This document shows positions 1 to 9,409 of a DNA stretch of 41,442 nucleotides, in pieces. Source of the stretch: Acidobacteriota bacterium (lineage in GTDB: Bacteria > Acidobacteriota > Polarisedimenticolia > JACPZX01); NCBI GenBank assembly GCA_016195325.1, contig JACPZX010000008.1:1-41442 (forward strand), read 5' to 3'. How positions within the stretch are numbered: the stretch's first letter is position 1; each line of letters begins with the position of its first letter. Both the position numbers and the translations under genes were made by a program. The notes beneath the pieces are model-generated. The model saw nothing but the letters and a program-made list of their open reading frames with translations, made no database searches and had not been told where the DNA came from.

Positions 1-105
1 AACGGACAGATCGAGTGGGTCCTGAGGCGGGCTCTCCGAGACTCGGGCCGCATGAAGGAGCCGAACCACGACGCCGGCGCGGGGGGGAAGCGAAAGCCGG
101 GATGA
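1..105 (+). CDS. 3' end of an unidentified gene (partial)
   Basis: Frame 1 is open from the window edge to a TGA at 103-105 and encodes 34 residues. The first part (NGQIEWVLRRALRDSGR) reads as an amphipathic helix, followed by a Gly/Lys-rich tail. Third codon positions are nearly all G or C, as in the real genes around it. The helix resembles the second helix of Arc/MetJ-type ribbon-helix-helix DNA-binding proteins, but this is only an impression from one helix. The next 226 bases (106-331) hold no gene or convincing promoter that I can see. Confidence 0.3.
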   Translation, partial: NGQIEWVLRRALRDSGRMKEPNHDAGAGGKRKPG

Positions 106-331
106 GGGGGCGGCTCGCCGACGCGCCGCGCATAGACTCTAGGATCGTCGGCTCGCGGCGCTTACTCTCTATGGGTTCGGGCGCCGTCCCTCCCCGACTC
201 GCCGTCCCGCCAAGCCTCGCCACCTCAAGCGGTTCCCGAAGCGATCCCGACAGGCAAGAGCGCCATCTCCCGTGGTCCGCGGCTTGCTCCACCGGCGGCA
301 CCACCAACCACGTGGACCCGGAGGATTTCGC

Positions 332-430
332 ATGCCGTCGTTCAAGCTCGCGCACAGGGTGGCCGGAGGCGCGCTCGTCGCCCTCGCCGCGCTGATGCTC
401 CAGGTAAGGCCCGCTTTCGCCCAGGGGTGA
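332..430 (+). CDS. Signal-peptide ORF cut off from the downstream barrel protein
   Basis: ATG at 332 is preceded by a good Shine-Dalgarno (CGGAGG near 319-324). It encodes 32 residues: a basic start, a hydrophobic Ala/Leu core and a RPAFAQG end that looks like a signal peptidase I site. Translation then meets TGA at 428-430. The frame is the same as that of the barrel protein starting at 431, so the two together would make one normal secreted protein. Either the TGA is a real nonsense mutation, a sequencing error (for example TGG read as TGA), or it is read through. On its own this peptide has no evident function. Confidence 0.55.
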   Translation: MPSFKLAHRVAGGALVALAALMLQVRPAFAQG

Positions 431-1423
431 GTGGCCGCAAGACTCGACGCGCCCGTGCCCGGCGCGCCCGCGGAAACTGGAGGGGTCGACAAGTGGGAGG
501 TCACCCTCTCATGGCGCAACCAGAGGTCCGATCGCCACTTCATCGGACATGAGGACCAGCTCAACCGGATCACGGAACACAGCCAGGTCATCAACCGGAT
601 CAACCAGCCCGACGTCAGCATCACCCGCGTGTACCCCAGCGGCTGGCGCTTCTCCTTCTCCATCCCCTACCTGATCGCCGAGAGATCGAGCCCGATCCGC
701 GATCCGAACACGAACGCCGTCGTCGATCGCAGCGAGACGGCGGCCAAGGGGATCGGCGACGTCACCTTCGTCGCGCGCAAGTGGCTCTGGGATCAGACGA
801 AGTCCCCGCGTGGGAACGTCTCCCTCGGCATCGGGATGAAGATCCCGACCGGCGCGAACAACGTCGTGGACACCCGCGCCAGCATCGCCGCCAACGGCAC
901 CACGACGCTCCTCACGCGGACCGTGGATCAGTCGATCCAGCCGGGGGACGGAGGGTTCGGGTTCATCCTCGACCTCCAGTCGTACCTGCGGTTCGACAAG
1001 AACCTGTTCGCCGCGTACGCGAGCGGGACGTACCTCCTGAACCCTCAGACCGACAGCGGAATCCGGACGTACCGGACCGCGCCGGGGGAAGAGGTCATGT
1101 CGATCGCCGACGTCTACATCGCCCGGACCGGGGTGGCGTGGTATCCAGGGAAGGGGTGGGGCGTCAGCCTCGGCGGGCGCGCCGAGGGGGTCCCCACGTA
1201 CGACCTCATCGGGAAGAGCACCGGCTTCAGGCGGCCGGGGTACGCGATCTCCATCGAGCCCGGCGTGAGCTACACGCGCGGGCCGCACACCTTCGCGCTC
1301 CAGATCCCGTACGCCATCGACCGGGCTCGCCTCGTGAGCGTTCCCGATCGCGCCAACGGGACGCACGGCGACGCGGCGTTCGCGGATTACTTCTTCATCG
1401 GGGGTTACACCCGGCGGTTCTGA
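431..1423 (+). CDS. Outer-membrane beta-barrel / transporter-like protein (signal peptide separated by TGA)
   Basis: The 330 residues alternate aromatic and hydrophobic with polar residues, as in outer-membrane strands, for example WEVTLSWRNQRSD, GIGDVTFVARKWLW, GNVSLGIGMKIPTG and FGFILDLQSYLRF, and it ends in a strand finishing with Arg-Phe (YTRRF), a typical barrel C-terminus. The GxGD(V/L)xxxxK...P(T)G pattern recalls the 'putative phenol-degradation MetA / transporter' barrel family (PF13557). No catalytic motif is seen. The only start in this frame is GTG at 431, directly after the in-frame TGA; from there the protein would lack a signal peptide, so the intact ancestral gene surely began at 332. 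Function and substrate are unknown. Confidence 0.6.
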   Translation: MAARLDAPVPGAPAETGGVDKWEVTLSWRNQRSDRHFIGHEDQLNRITEHSQVINRINQPDVSITRVYPSGWRFSFSIPYLIAERSSPIRDPNTNAVVDRSETAAKGIGDVTFVARKWLWDQTKSPRGNVSLGIGMKIPTGANNVVDTRASIAANGTTTLLTRTVDQSIQPGDGGFGFILDLQSYLRFDKNLFAAYASGTYLLNPQTDSGIRTYRTAPGEEVMSIADVYIARTGVAWYPGKGWGVSLGGRAEGVPTYDLIGKSTGFRRPGYAISIEPGVSYTRGPHTFALQIPYAIDRARLVSVPDRANGTHGDAAFADYFFIGGYTRRF

Positions 1424-1439
1424 GCTCCCGAGAGCTCGA

Positions 1440-1488
1440 TCCCACGGCGCCGTGCGTTCGGATAGACTCGACGCATGGCGCCGTGGGA
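1440..1488. repeat. 12-bp perfect inverted repeat around the cca start codon
   Basis: TCCCACGGCGCC (1440-1451) and its exact reverse complement (1477-1488) flank a 25-nt spacer. The spacer holds the -10-like TAGACT and the first two bases of the cca ATG; the right arm lies in the first codons. In RNA made from an upstream promoter this would form a 12-bp stem closing over the start codon. In DNA the arms could be two half-sites of an operator around the -10 element. No T-run follows, so a simple terminator is less likely. Confidence 0.5.
1463..1468 (+). promoter_or_regulatory. -10-like element TAGACT of cca, leaderless arrangement
   Basis: TAGACT ends 6 nt before the cca ATG, so a transcript would begin at or next to the start codon. 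No Shine-Dalgarno is present and no good -35 hexamer is seen at the expected distance. Confidence 0.3.
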
Positions 1489-2893
1489 AGAGACGCTGAT
1501 CGCGCTCGCGCGCCGGATCGATCGGGCGGGAGTCCGGGTCCACCTCGTGGGCGGTGCGGTTCGCGATCTCGCGCTCGGGCGCACCCCGCGCGACCTGGAT
1601 CTGGTGGTGGAATGCGCCCCCCGCGACGAGGAGGGCTGCCTGAAGGCCCTCGCCGCCCGCGCGAGCATGACGCCGGTGGTCTTCGACCGGCGTCCTCCGG
1701 CGACCTATCGGATCGTCGTCGACGACCTCGTCGTCGACACGGCCTTCTGCCTCCCCGGCGAGATCCGCGCCGCTCTCGCGCGCCGCGATTTCACGATCAA
1801 CGCGATGGCGCTCCCCGCGTCGGCCGCAGCGGTTGACGCCGCATCGCCGATCCCGCCTGCGTCCATCGTCGACCCGTTCGCCGGGCTCGCGGATCTCGCC
1901 GCGCGGACGATCCGCGCCGTGAGCGACACGACTCTCGAGGACGATCCCCTTCGCATGCTCCGGGCGGTGCGCCTGGCGGCGACCCTCCCCGGCTTCGCCA
2001 TCGACGGCGTCCTCGGGGAGCGCATCCGCGCGCGCGCGCCCACGATCACCCAGGTGGCCGCCGAGCGCGTCCAGGCGGAACTGGATCTCGTCCTCCGATC
2101 GCCCCGGGCGGGCGAGGCCGTGCGGCGCATGGACGCGTACGGGCTACTGACTCCTCTCCTCCCTGAGATCTCCCCGCTGCGCGGCCTGAAGCAGCCGGCG
2201 CGCCACCACGATCACGACGCGTTCGAGCACACTCTCCGCGCGGTGGAGGAGTCCGATCGGCTCGCGCGCGGTCACGAGCTGGGCCTACCGGCGCTGGGGC
2301 CCGACGACGAGTCGGCGCTCAAGTGGGCCGCGCTCCTCCACGACGTCGGCAAGGCCGCCACGGCGACGGTCGACGTGGACGGCGACGCGCACTTCTACGG
2401 GCACGAATCGGTCTCCGCCTCCCTCGCGGAGGACGCGCTGCGACGCCTCCGCGCGCCGGCGCGGACGATCGAGCCCGTCGTGAGGCTGGTCGATCTCCAC
2501 CTGAGGCTCGGCGCGCTCGCGTCAGCGGGAGCCGCCGATCGGCCGATCCGGCGGCTCGTCCGCGCAGCCGGCGAGCTTCTACCCCTCCTCACCCTTCTCT
2601 CCCTCGCCGATCGTCGCGCGGCGGGGGGGCCCGACGCCGCCTCGCGCGAGGAGGCGCTCGTCGCGACGTGCCGCCGCGCGCTGGATCTTCGCGACGAAGT
2701 GGAGGCGATCTCGCGGGCGCCGGCGCTCCTCGACGGCCGCGAGATCATGGAGATCACGGGCCTCGCTCCGGGGCCTCGCGTCGGGTCCATCGCCCGCTGG
2801 ATTGAGCGGCTTCGGACCGACGGACGGATTACGACCCGCGAGGAGGCCGTCGAGATTCTCCGCAAGCTTCCCGCGCCGAGGACCCCGGACTAG
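1475..2893 (+). CDS. cca: CCA-adding enzyme / poly(A) polymerase family nucleotidyltransferase with HD domain
   Basis: A 472-residue class II nucleotidyltransferase that adds or repairs the 3' CCA end of tRNA (or a related poly(A) polymerase). The head domain has the GGAVRD motif (residues 26-31) and the metal-binding RDLDLV (39-44); RRDFTINAMA (103-111) and DPLRMLRAVRLA (157-168) are the usual ATP/CTP and tRNA-contact motifs. An HD phosphohydrolase domain follows, with LLHDVGK (His289-Asp290) and HE at 310-311, as in bacterial CCA enzymes that also remove 2',3'-cyclic phosphates. The start is ATG at 1475, which has no Shine-Dalgarno but follows a -10-like element by 6 nt. It stands alone, with 137 nt to the next gene. 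Confidence 0.9.
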   Translation: MAPWEETLIALARRIDRAGVRVHLVGGAVRDLALGRTPRDLDLVVECAPRDEEGCLKALAARASMTPVVFDRRPPATYRIVVDDLVVDTAFCLPGEIRAALARRDFTINAMALPASAAAVDAASPIPPASIVDPFAGLADLAARTIRAVSDTTLEDDPLRMLRAVRLAATLPGFAIDGVLGERIRARAPTITQVAAERVQAELDLVLRSPRAGEAVRRMDAYGLLTPLLPEISPLRGLKQPARHHDHDAFEHTLRAVEESDRLARGHELGLPALGPDDESALKWAALLHDVGKAATATVDVDGDAHFYGHESVSASLAEDALRRLRAPARTIEPVVRLVDLHLRLGALASAGAADRPIRRLVRAAGELLPLLTLLSLADRRAAGGPDAASREEALVATCRRALDLRDEVEAISRAPALLDGREIMEITGLAPGPRVGSIARWIERLRTDGRITTREEAVEILRKLPAPRTPD

Positions 2894-2897
2894 TTCG

Positions 2898-2926
2898 TTG
2901 ACTCGTTCCAGATGACGCGCCATACT
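2898..2926 (+). promoter_or_regulatory. Sigma-70-type promoter for acsA-aminotransferase-serA
   Basis: TTGACT (2898-2903), 17-nt spacer, CATACT (2921-2926). It lies just after the cca stop and would start transcription near 2933, about 98 nt before acsA. A GGCCGCGCGGCC palindrome (2981-2992) sits in the leader. Confidence 0.5.
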
Positions 2927-3030
2927 CCCGCCTCGTTCCATCCCGCGCGCGCCGCGCGCGCTTTCCATCGGGATTTTCCGGGCCGCGCGGCCGATCCTCC
3001 GCCGCGGCGCCGCGCCGAAAGGTACCCAGA

Positions 3031-4779
<1,749 letters not shown>

Positions 4780-4780
4780 C

Positions 4781-5842
4781 ATGAAGCTCTTCATCCCGGG
4801 TCCCACGGACGTCCGGGAGGACGTTCTCGCCGCGATGTCGCGCCCCCCGATCAGCCACCGCGGTGAGGAGGCCATCAGCCTCTTCAAGACGATCACCGAG
4901 CGGGCGCAGAGGATATTCGGGACGTCGAACGCCGTCATCCTGTCGACCTCGTCGGCGACCGGACTGATGGAGGCGGGGGTCCGCTGCGGCTCGACGAAGA
5001 GAATCCTCAGCCTCGTGAACGGCGCCTTCGCCGACCGGTGGAACCAGATGGCCGCGCTGAACGGGCGCGCCGCCGATCGCCTCGAGGTCCCCTGGGGCGA
5101 GGCGGTGGACCCCACCGCCGTCGACCTCAAGCTGAAGACGGGCCTCTACGACGCCGTCACGGTGCCGCACAACGAGACCTCCACCGGGGTGAAGAACCCG
5201 ATCGCGGAGATCGGCGAGGTCGTGAAGAAGTACCCCGATGTCGCGTACATGGTCGACACCGTCAGCTCGCTCGGCGGGATGCCGGTCAGGGTCGACGCGA
5301 TGGGGATCGACCTCTGCCTCGCGAGCGTCCAGAAGTGCCTCGCCCTGCCGCCGGGGTTCGCCCTGGCCTCCGTCTCGAAGAAGCTCCTCGACAGGGCCCG
5401 GAAGATCCCGGATCGCGGGTGGTACTTCGATCTGGCGCGGATGGCCGATTCCGCCGCGAAGGGTCAGGCGACGATCACGCCGTCGCTCCCCCACCTCTTC
5501 GCGATGGAGAGGCAGTTCTCGATCATCCTCGAGGAGGGTCTCGGCGCCCGATGGGAGCGCCACCGCGCGATGGCGGCGATGACGCGCGGGTGGGCGAAGG
5601 AGCGATTCTCGCTCTACGCGCGCGAGGCGGTCGCGTCGGACACCGTGACGTGCATCCAGAACAGCCGCGGCGTCGACATCGGCGCGATGATCACCGAGGT
5701 GAAGCGTCGCGGGTACCTCCTGAGCAACGGCTACGGCGACCTCAAGGGGAAGGCGTTCCGGATCGCGCACATGGGCGAGCGGCGTCCCGCCGAGGTCGAG
5801 GAGCTCCTCGGCGTGATCGACGACGTTCTCTCAAAGATGTAG
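4781..5842 (+). CDS. Class V aminotransferase, probable phosphoserine aminotransferase
   Basis: A 353-residue fold-type I PLP enzyme of the alanine-glyoxylate / serine-pyruvate aminotransferase group. It opens with FIPGPTDVRE, has Asp159 in MVDTVSS (binds the pyridine nitrogen) and the Schiff-base Lys185 in ASVQKCLALPPG. Class V enzymes of this group act as phosphoserine aminotransferase in archaea and some bacteria that lack the class IV-like SerC. Because serA follows 17 nt downstream, I infer that it converts 3-phosphohydroxypyruvate to phosphoserine. Alanine-glyoxylate or serine-glyoxylate transamination is the alternative; the sequence alone does not decide. ATG at 4781 follows the acsA stop by one base. 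Confidence 0.8.
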   Translation: MKLFIPGPTDVREDVLAAMSRPPISHRGEEAISLFKTITERAQRIFGTSNAVILSTSSATGLMEAGVRCGSTKRILSLVNGAFADRWNQMAALNGRAADRLEVPWGEAVDPTAVDLKLKTGLYDAVTVPHNETSTGVKNPIAEIGEVVKKYPDVAYMVDTVSSLGGMPVRVDAMGIDLCLASVQKCLALPPGFALASVSKKLLDRARKIPDRGWYFDLARMADSAAKGQATITPSLPHLFAMERQFSIILEEGLGARWERHRAMAAMTRGWAKERFSLYAREAVASDTVTCIQNSRGVDIGAMITEVKRRGYLLSNGYGDLKGKAFRIAHMGERRPAEVEELLGVIDDVLSKM

Positions 5843-5859
5843 CGGAGGCGGACAGCGCC

Positions 5860-7452
5860 ATGGCCGAAGAGACAAGGGTTCTCATCACGGACGAGGTCTC
5901 GGACCGCTGCGTCGATCGCTTCCGCGCGGAGAAGGGACTCGTCGTCGACTACCGCCCGGGGCTGTCGGCGGACGCCCTGCGCGAGATGATCGGCGGCTGC
6001 ACCGCCCTCGTCGTGAGGAGCCAGACGAAAGTGACCGCGCCGATCCTCGCGGCCGGCAAGAAGCTCCGCGTCATCGGGCGCGCCGGCACAGGGGTCGACA
6101 ACGTCGACGTCGAGGCGGCGACCCGCGCCGGGATCGTCGTCATGAACGTCCCGGGAGGCAACACCATCTCGGCCGCCGAGCACACGCTCTCCCTCCTCCT
6201 CGCCCTCGCCCGCCAGATCCCGCAGGCGGACGCGTCGGTGAAGGCGGGGCGGTGGGAGCGCGGCAAGTTCGTCGGCACGGAGCTGCACGGCAAGACGATC
6301 GGCATCGTCGGCGTCGGGAAAGTCGGGCGCGAGGTGGCGCGGCGCGCGCGCGCGTTCGGGATGGAGGTCCTCGGCTACGATCCGTTCCTTCCCGAGGAGC
6401 TGATGGAGAAGTCGCGCATCCGGTTCGTCCACCTCGACGAGATCTTCAAGCGCTCGGACTTCATCACCGTCCACACGCCGCTCACACCGCAGACGCGCTA
6501 CCTCGTCGGCGCGAAGGAGCTGGCGACGTGCAAGCCCGGGATGCGTCTCGTGAACTGCGCCCGGGGCGGGATCGTCGACGAGAAGGCGGTCGCGGACGCT
6601 CTCCGCGAGGGGCGGATCGGCGGCGCCGCGTTCGACGTCTACGAGCAGGAGCCTCCCAAGGACCTGCCGTTCGCCGGGATGCCGAACGTGATCTGCACGC
6701 CGCACCTCGCCGCCTCCACCGAGGAGGCGCAGGAGCGCGTCGCCGTGGACATCGCCGAGCAGATCTGCGAGTACCTCAGGGACGGCGTGGCGCGGAACGC
6801 CGTGAACCTCACGACGCTCGACGCGAAGACACAGAAGCTCGCGGGGCCCTTCCTCTCGCTCGCCGCGAAGATGGGGCGGCTCCACGCGCAGCTCATGACC
6901 GGCAATCCCCGCGAGATCATCGTCGAGTACGGCGGGGAGATCCCGCAGGAGGCGACGGGGCCGCTCAGCGTCGCGATCCTCCGCGGGTTCCTCGAGTCGC
7001 ATCTCTCCAACCCCGTGAACGCGGTCAACGCCTCCTTCATCGCGAAGGAGCGCGGCATCCGGCTGCGCGAGATCCGCACCCCCGAGGCCGTGGACTACAC
7101 GAGCCTCGTCACGGTGACGGTGGAGTCGGCGGAGTCGAAGCTCACGATCAGCGGGACCCTCTTCGGCCGGAACCTCGCGCGGATCGTGCGGCTGGACGGC
7201 TATCACTTCGACGCCCTCCCGGAGGGGTCGCTGATCCTCGTCAGCAACGACGACCGCCCCGGCATCATCGGCCTCCTGGGCACGACGCTCGGCCGCAACA
7301 ACATCAACATCGCGAACATGTCGGTCGGCCGCGATCGCACCGGCGGCCGGGCGATCGCCATCCTCAACATCGACTCCGAGGTCCCTCAGGTGGTCCTCGA
7401 CGAGATCCGCGCAGCGCCGGGGATCGTCTGGGTGAAGACGGCGAACCTCTAG
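5860..7452 (+). CDS. serA: D-3-phosphoglycerate dehydrogenase, long form with ACT domain
   Basis: Oxidises 3-phosphoglycerate with NAD+, the first step of serine synthesis. The 530 residues follow the long SerA architecture: substrate-binding part with GRAGTGVDNVD (73-83), Rossmann motif GIVGVGKVGREV (148-159), catalytic Arg236 (NCARGGIVDE), Glu264 (YEQEPP) and His282 (TPHLAAST), then an intervening allosteric domain (about 315-450) and a C-terminal ACT domain with NDDRPGIIG and NINIANMSVGR. The ACT domain suggests serine feedback. The frame is open far upstream, but ATG at 5860 has a GGAGG about 10 nt upstream and begins with the normal SerA N-terminus MAEETRVLITDEVS. It is the last gene of the acsA unit. 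Confidence 0.93.
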   Translation: MAEETRVLITDEVSDRCVDRFRAEKGLVVDYRPGLSADALREMIGGCTALVVRSQTKVTAPILAAGKKLRVIGRAGTGVDNVDVEAATRAGIVVMNVPGGNTISAAEHTLSLLLALARQIPQADASVKAGRWERGKFVGTELHGKTIGIVGVGKVGREVARRARAFGMEVLGYDPFLPEELMEKSRIRFVHLDEIFKRSDFITVHTPLTPQTRYLVGAKELATCKPGMRLVNCARGGIVDEKAVADALREGRIGGAAFDVYEQEPPKDLPFAGMPNVICTPHLAASTEEAQERVAVDIAEQICEYLRDGVARNAVNLTTLDAKTQKLAGPFLSLAAKMGRLHAQLMTGNPREIIVEYGGEIPQEATGPLSVAILRGFLESHLSNPVNAVNASFIAKERGIRLREIRTPEAVDYTSLVTVTVESAESKLTISGTLFGRNLARIVRLDGYHFDALPEGSLILVSNDDRPGIIGLLGTTLGRNNINIANMSVGRDRTGGRAIAILNIDSEVPQVVLDEIRAAPGIVWVKTANL

Positions 7453-7658
7453 CGCGGCGGACGCGTGCAGAAACGCGGAGAGGCGAGGCGGCGCTGCCGT
7501 GAGGCCGTGGCCAGCGATGAATCGCCCCGGTGGACGATCATGGACGCTCGTAGCACGAAGTAACTCTCACCCAACCACTCCGAGATGATCGCCCAGACCT
7601 CCTTCGCTTCCGCGCCAGAATGAGGTACCCTAGCGAGGCCCGTTCGTGGAACAACTCC

Positions 7659-9245
7659 ATGCGCCATTCCCTCACCGCTCGTCTCATCACCGTCTCGCTT
7701 GCATGTATTCCGATTCAAACGTGGGCCGCAATGGTTCCCGCCGGTCCCGAATTCCAAGCCAACACTTACGTCAGCTACGGGCAGACCATCCCGGTGGTGG
7801 CGATAAACACGGCCGGCGACTTCGTCGTGATATGGAACAGCCGCCACCAAGACGGATCGGGACTGGGCCTCTTCGGCAGGTGGTTCGACGATACCGGCTC
7901 GCCCCGCGGACCCGAATTCCCGGTCACTGGCCACACGTCGGGTGATCAGGCGAATGCATCAATCGCTCTGGATGCGGCGGGGTCCATGGTCGTCGCATGG
8001 GAGAGCTACGGAGAGGATGGCTCGATGGACGGGGTCTTCGGGCGCCGATTCGACGCCTCGGGAGATCCCCTGGATTCCGAGTTTCAAGTCAATGTCTTCA
8101 CGACGGACCTGCAGAACAATCCGTCGATCGCGGTGAACCCGGGGGGTGACTTCGTCGTCGCCTGGCAGAGTGAAGGTCAGGACGGATCTGACTACGGTAT
8201 CTTCGCCCGACGCTTCGACAGCACGGGCACACCCAGGGGCGCAGAGTTTCAAGTCAATACCTACACGACGAACCGCCAAAGGCAGCCCGCGGTCGCCCTT
8301 GATGCCGCGGGTAACTTCGTGATGGCCTGGGAGAGCGACGGCCAGGACGGCTCGGGATTCGGCGTCTTCGGACGAAGATTTGACAGCTCAGGAGTTCCGC
8401 TGGGCTCTGAGTTCCAGGTCAACTCCTACACGACGAACAATCAACGGTATCCCTCAATCGCGGCCGATTCGGCCGGTGATTTTGTCGTCGTGTGGCACAG
8501 TCTGAATCAGGACGGATCGATGTATGGCATTTTCGCGCAGAGGTTCGACAGCGATGGGAGCCCCCAGGGAGCGGAGTTCCAGTGTAATTCCTACACACCC
8601 TACTCCCAGGCCTTCGCGTCAATCAGCATGAACGAGACCGGGGATTTCATCGTCGTGTGGCATAGCCAGTACCAGGACGGATCAGACTTCGGCGTCTACG
8701 GAAGAAAGTTCGACCGAACGGGAAGTCCCGTCGGTTCGGATTTTCAAATTAACGGGTACACGACGGGATCACAATTCATTCCGTCCATCGCGGCCAATGA
8801 CGCGGGCCATCGCGTCGTCGCGTGGCAGAGCTTTGGTCAGGACGGCGACGATTTTGGGGTGTTTGTCCAGCGGTTCGCTCGCAACCCCTCAGTGATCGCC
8901 CCGCGGCCGGGCGACCTGCTCGATTGCACCGACCCAAACCTTTACCGCCCCACGGTCAAGTGGGACGCCGACGGTTACGATCGATTCCGCGTCGTCCTTT
9001 CGCCCTACATGGGATTTTCCAAGCGCACAAGCATCACGAGCGGAGACACGCTTCTTCGGACGACCTCGTACACGCTACCGCCAAAGAAGTGGCGTAACGC
9101 GTGTGCGGGCGCGCGGGCGGCGAATCCGGTCGCACCGACACTTTTCATCCAGGTCCTGGGCGTTGACCAGGATCTGTCGCAGCGAGACGCTGCCCGAAGG
9201 AAGCTCAGTCCAATCGTGCAAGTGAGCGTGACTCCCGGGATCTGA
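7659..9245 (+). CDS. Secreted seven-fold repeat protein, predicted beta-propeller
   Basis: 528 residues. A signal peptide (about 1-24, ending TWAA) is followed by a half unit (28-52), six full 55-residue units (53-107, 108-162, 163-217, 218-272, 273-327, 328-382) and a closing half unit (383-409). Each unit reads GDFVVxWxSxxQDGSxxGxFxRRFDxxGxP, then xGxEFQVNxYTTxxQxxPSIAxxxx. Half unit + six + half unit makes seven, the pattern of a propeller closed by a shared blade. The remaining 115 residues (PSVIAPRPGDLLDC...) look like an Ig- or fibronectin-like domain. I chose ATG 7659 because it starts the signal peptide; an in-frame ATG at 7620 would add 13 unlikely residues. Codon use is less GC-biased than in the neighbours. 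Function unknown; probably extracellular binding or adhesion. Confidence 0.75.
   Translation: MRHSLTARLITVSLACIPIQTWAAMVPAGPEFQANTYVSYGQTIPVVAINTAGDFVVIWNSRHQDGSGLGLFGRWFDDTGSPRGPEFPVTGHTSGDQANASIALDAAGSMVVAWESYGEDGSMDGVFGRRFDASGDPLDSEFQVNVFTTDLQNNPSIAVNPGGDFVVAWQSEGQDGSDYGIFARRFDSTGTPRGAEFQVNTYTTNRQRQPAVALDAAGNFVMAWESDGQDGSGFGVFGRRFDSSGVPLGSEFQVNSYTTNNQRYPSIAADSAGDFVVVWHSLNQDGSMYGIFAQRFDSDGSPQGAEFQCNSYTPYSQAFASISMNETGDFIVVWHSQYQDGSDFGVYGRKFDRTGSPVGSDFQINGYTTGSQFIPSIAANDAGHRVVAWQSFGQDGDDFGVFVQRFARNPSVIAPRPGDLLDCTDPNLYRPTVKWDADGYDRFRVVLSPYMGFSKRTSITSGDTLLRTTSYTLPPKKWRNACAGARAANPVAPTLFIQVLGVDQDLSQRDAARRKLSPIVQVSVTPGI
7740..8885 (+). repeat. 165-bp tandem coding repeat (7 units, permuted)
   Basis: In-frame units begin at 7815, 7980, 8145, 8310, 8475, 8640 and 8805, with an exact period of 165 bp and no length variation. 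A half unit precedes (7740) and the last unit is a half. The copies are diverged at DNA level (for example GAGTTTCAAGTCAA or GAGTTCCAGGTCAA at the same place), so the duplication is old. Confidence 0.85.
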
Positions 9246-9342
9246 TCGACACCACCGGGGTCCCCGCTCGTTCGATGCAACGCGCAGCACTTTGAGCGAG
9301 ACGGGCGGAAGACGGGTTGGATGAGCTCCGACGGCGCCCCCG

Positions 9343-9372
9343 TGGACAGCGGCTCAGCCTCTGGCCTAGGAT
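9343..9372 (+). promoter_or_regulatory. Candidate promoter of the diheme peroxidase gene
   Basis: TGGACA (9343-9348), 18-nt spacer, TAGGAT (9367-9372), giving a predicted start near 9379 and a short leader that holds the AAGGAG ribosome site at 9396-9401. Confidence 0.35.
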
Positions 9373-9409
9373 CGGCTCCCCATCGCAACGATTCCAAGGA
9401 GAACCCTCG

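Noticed and set aside
7453-7658. Minus-strand frame with a protein-like stretch (AIISEWLGESYFVLRA)
   Set aside because: Only a short stretch looks protein-like; the rest runs antisense to the propeller gene, and no start site or homologue was recognised.
7740-8885. Regular 165-bp repeats as a CRISPR-like array
   Set aside because: The period is in frame, codes for a uniform protein unit, and has no short identical repeats with unique spacers.
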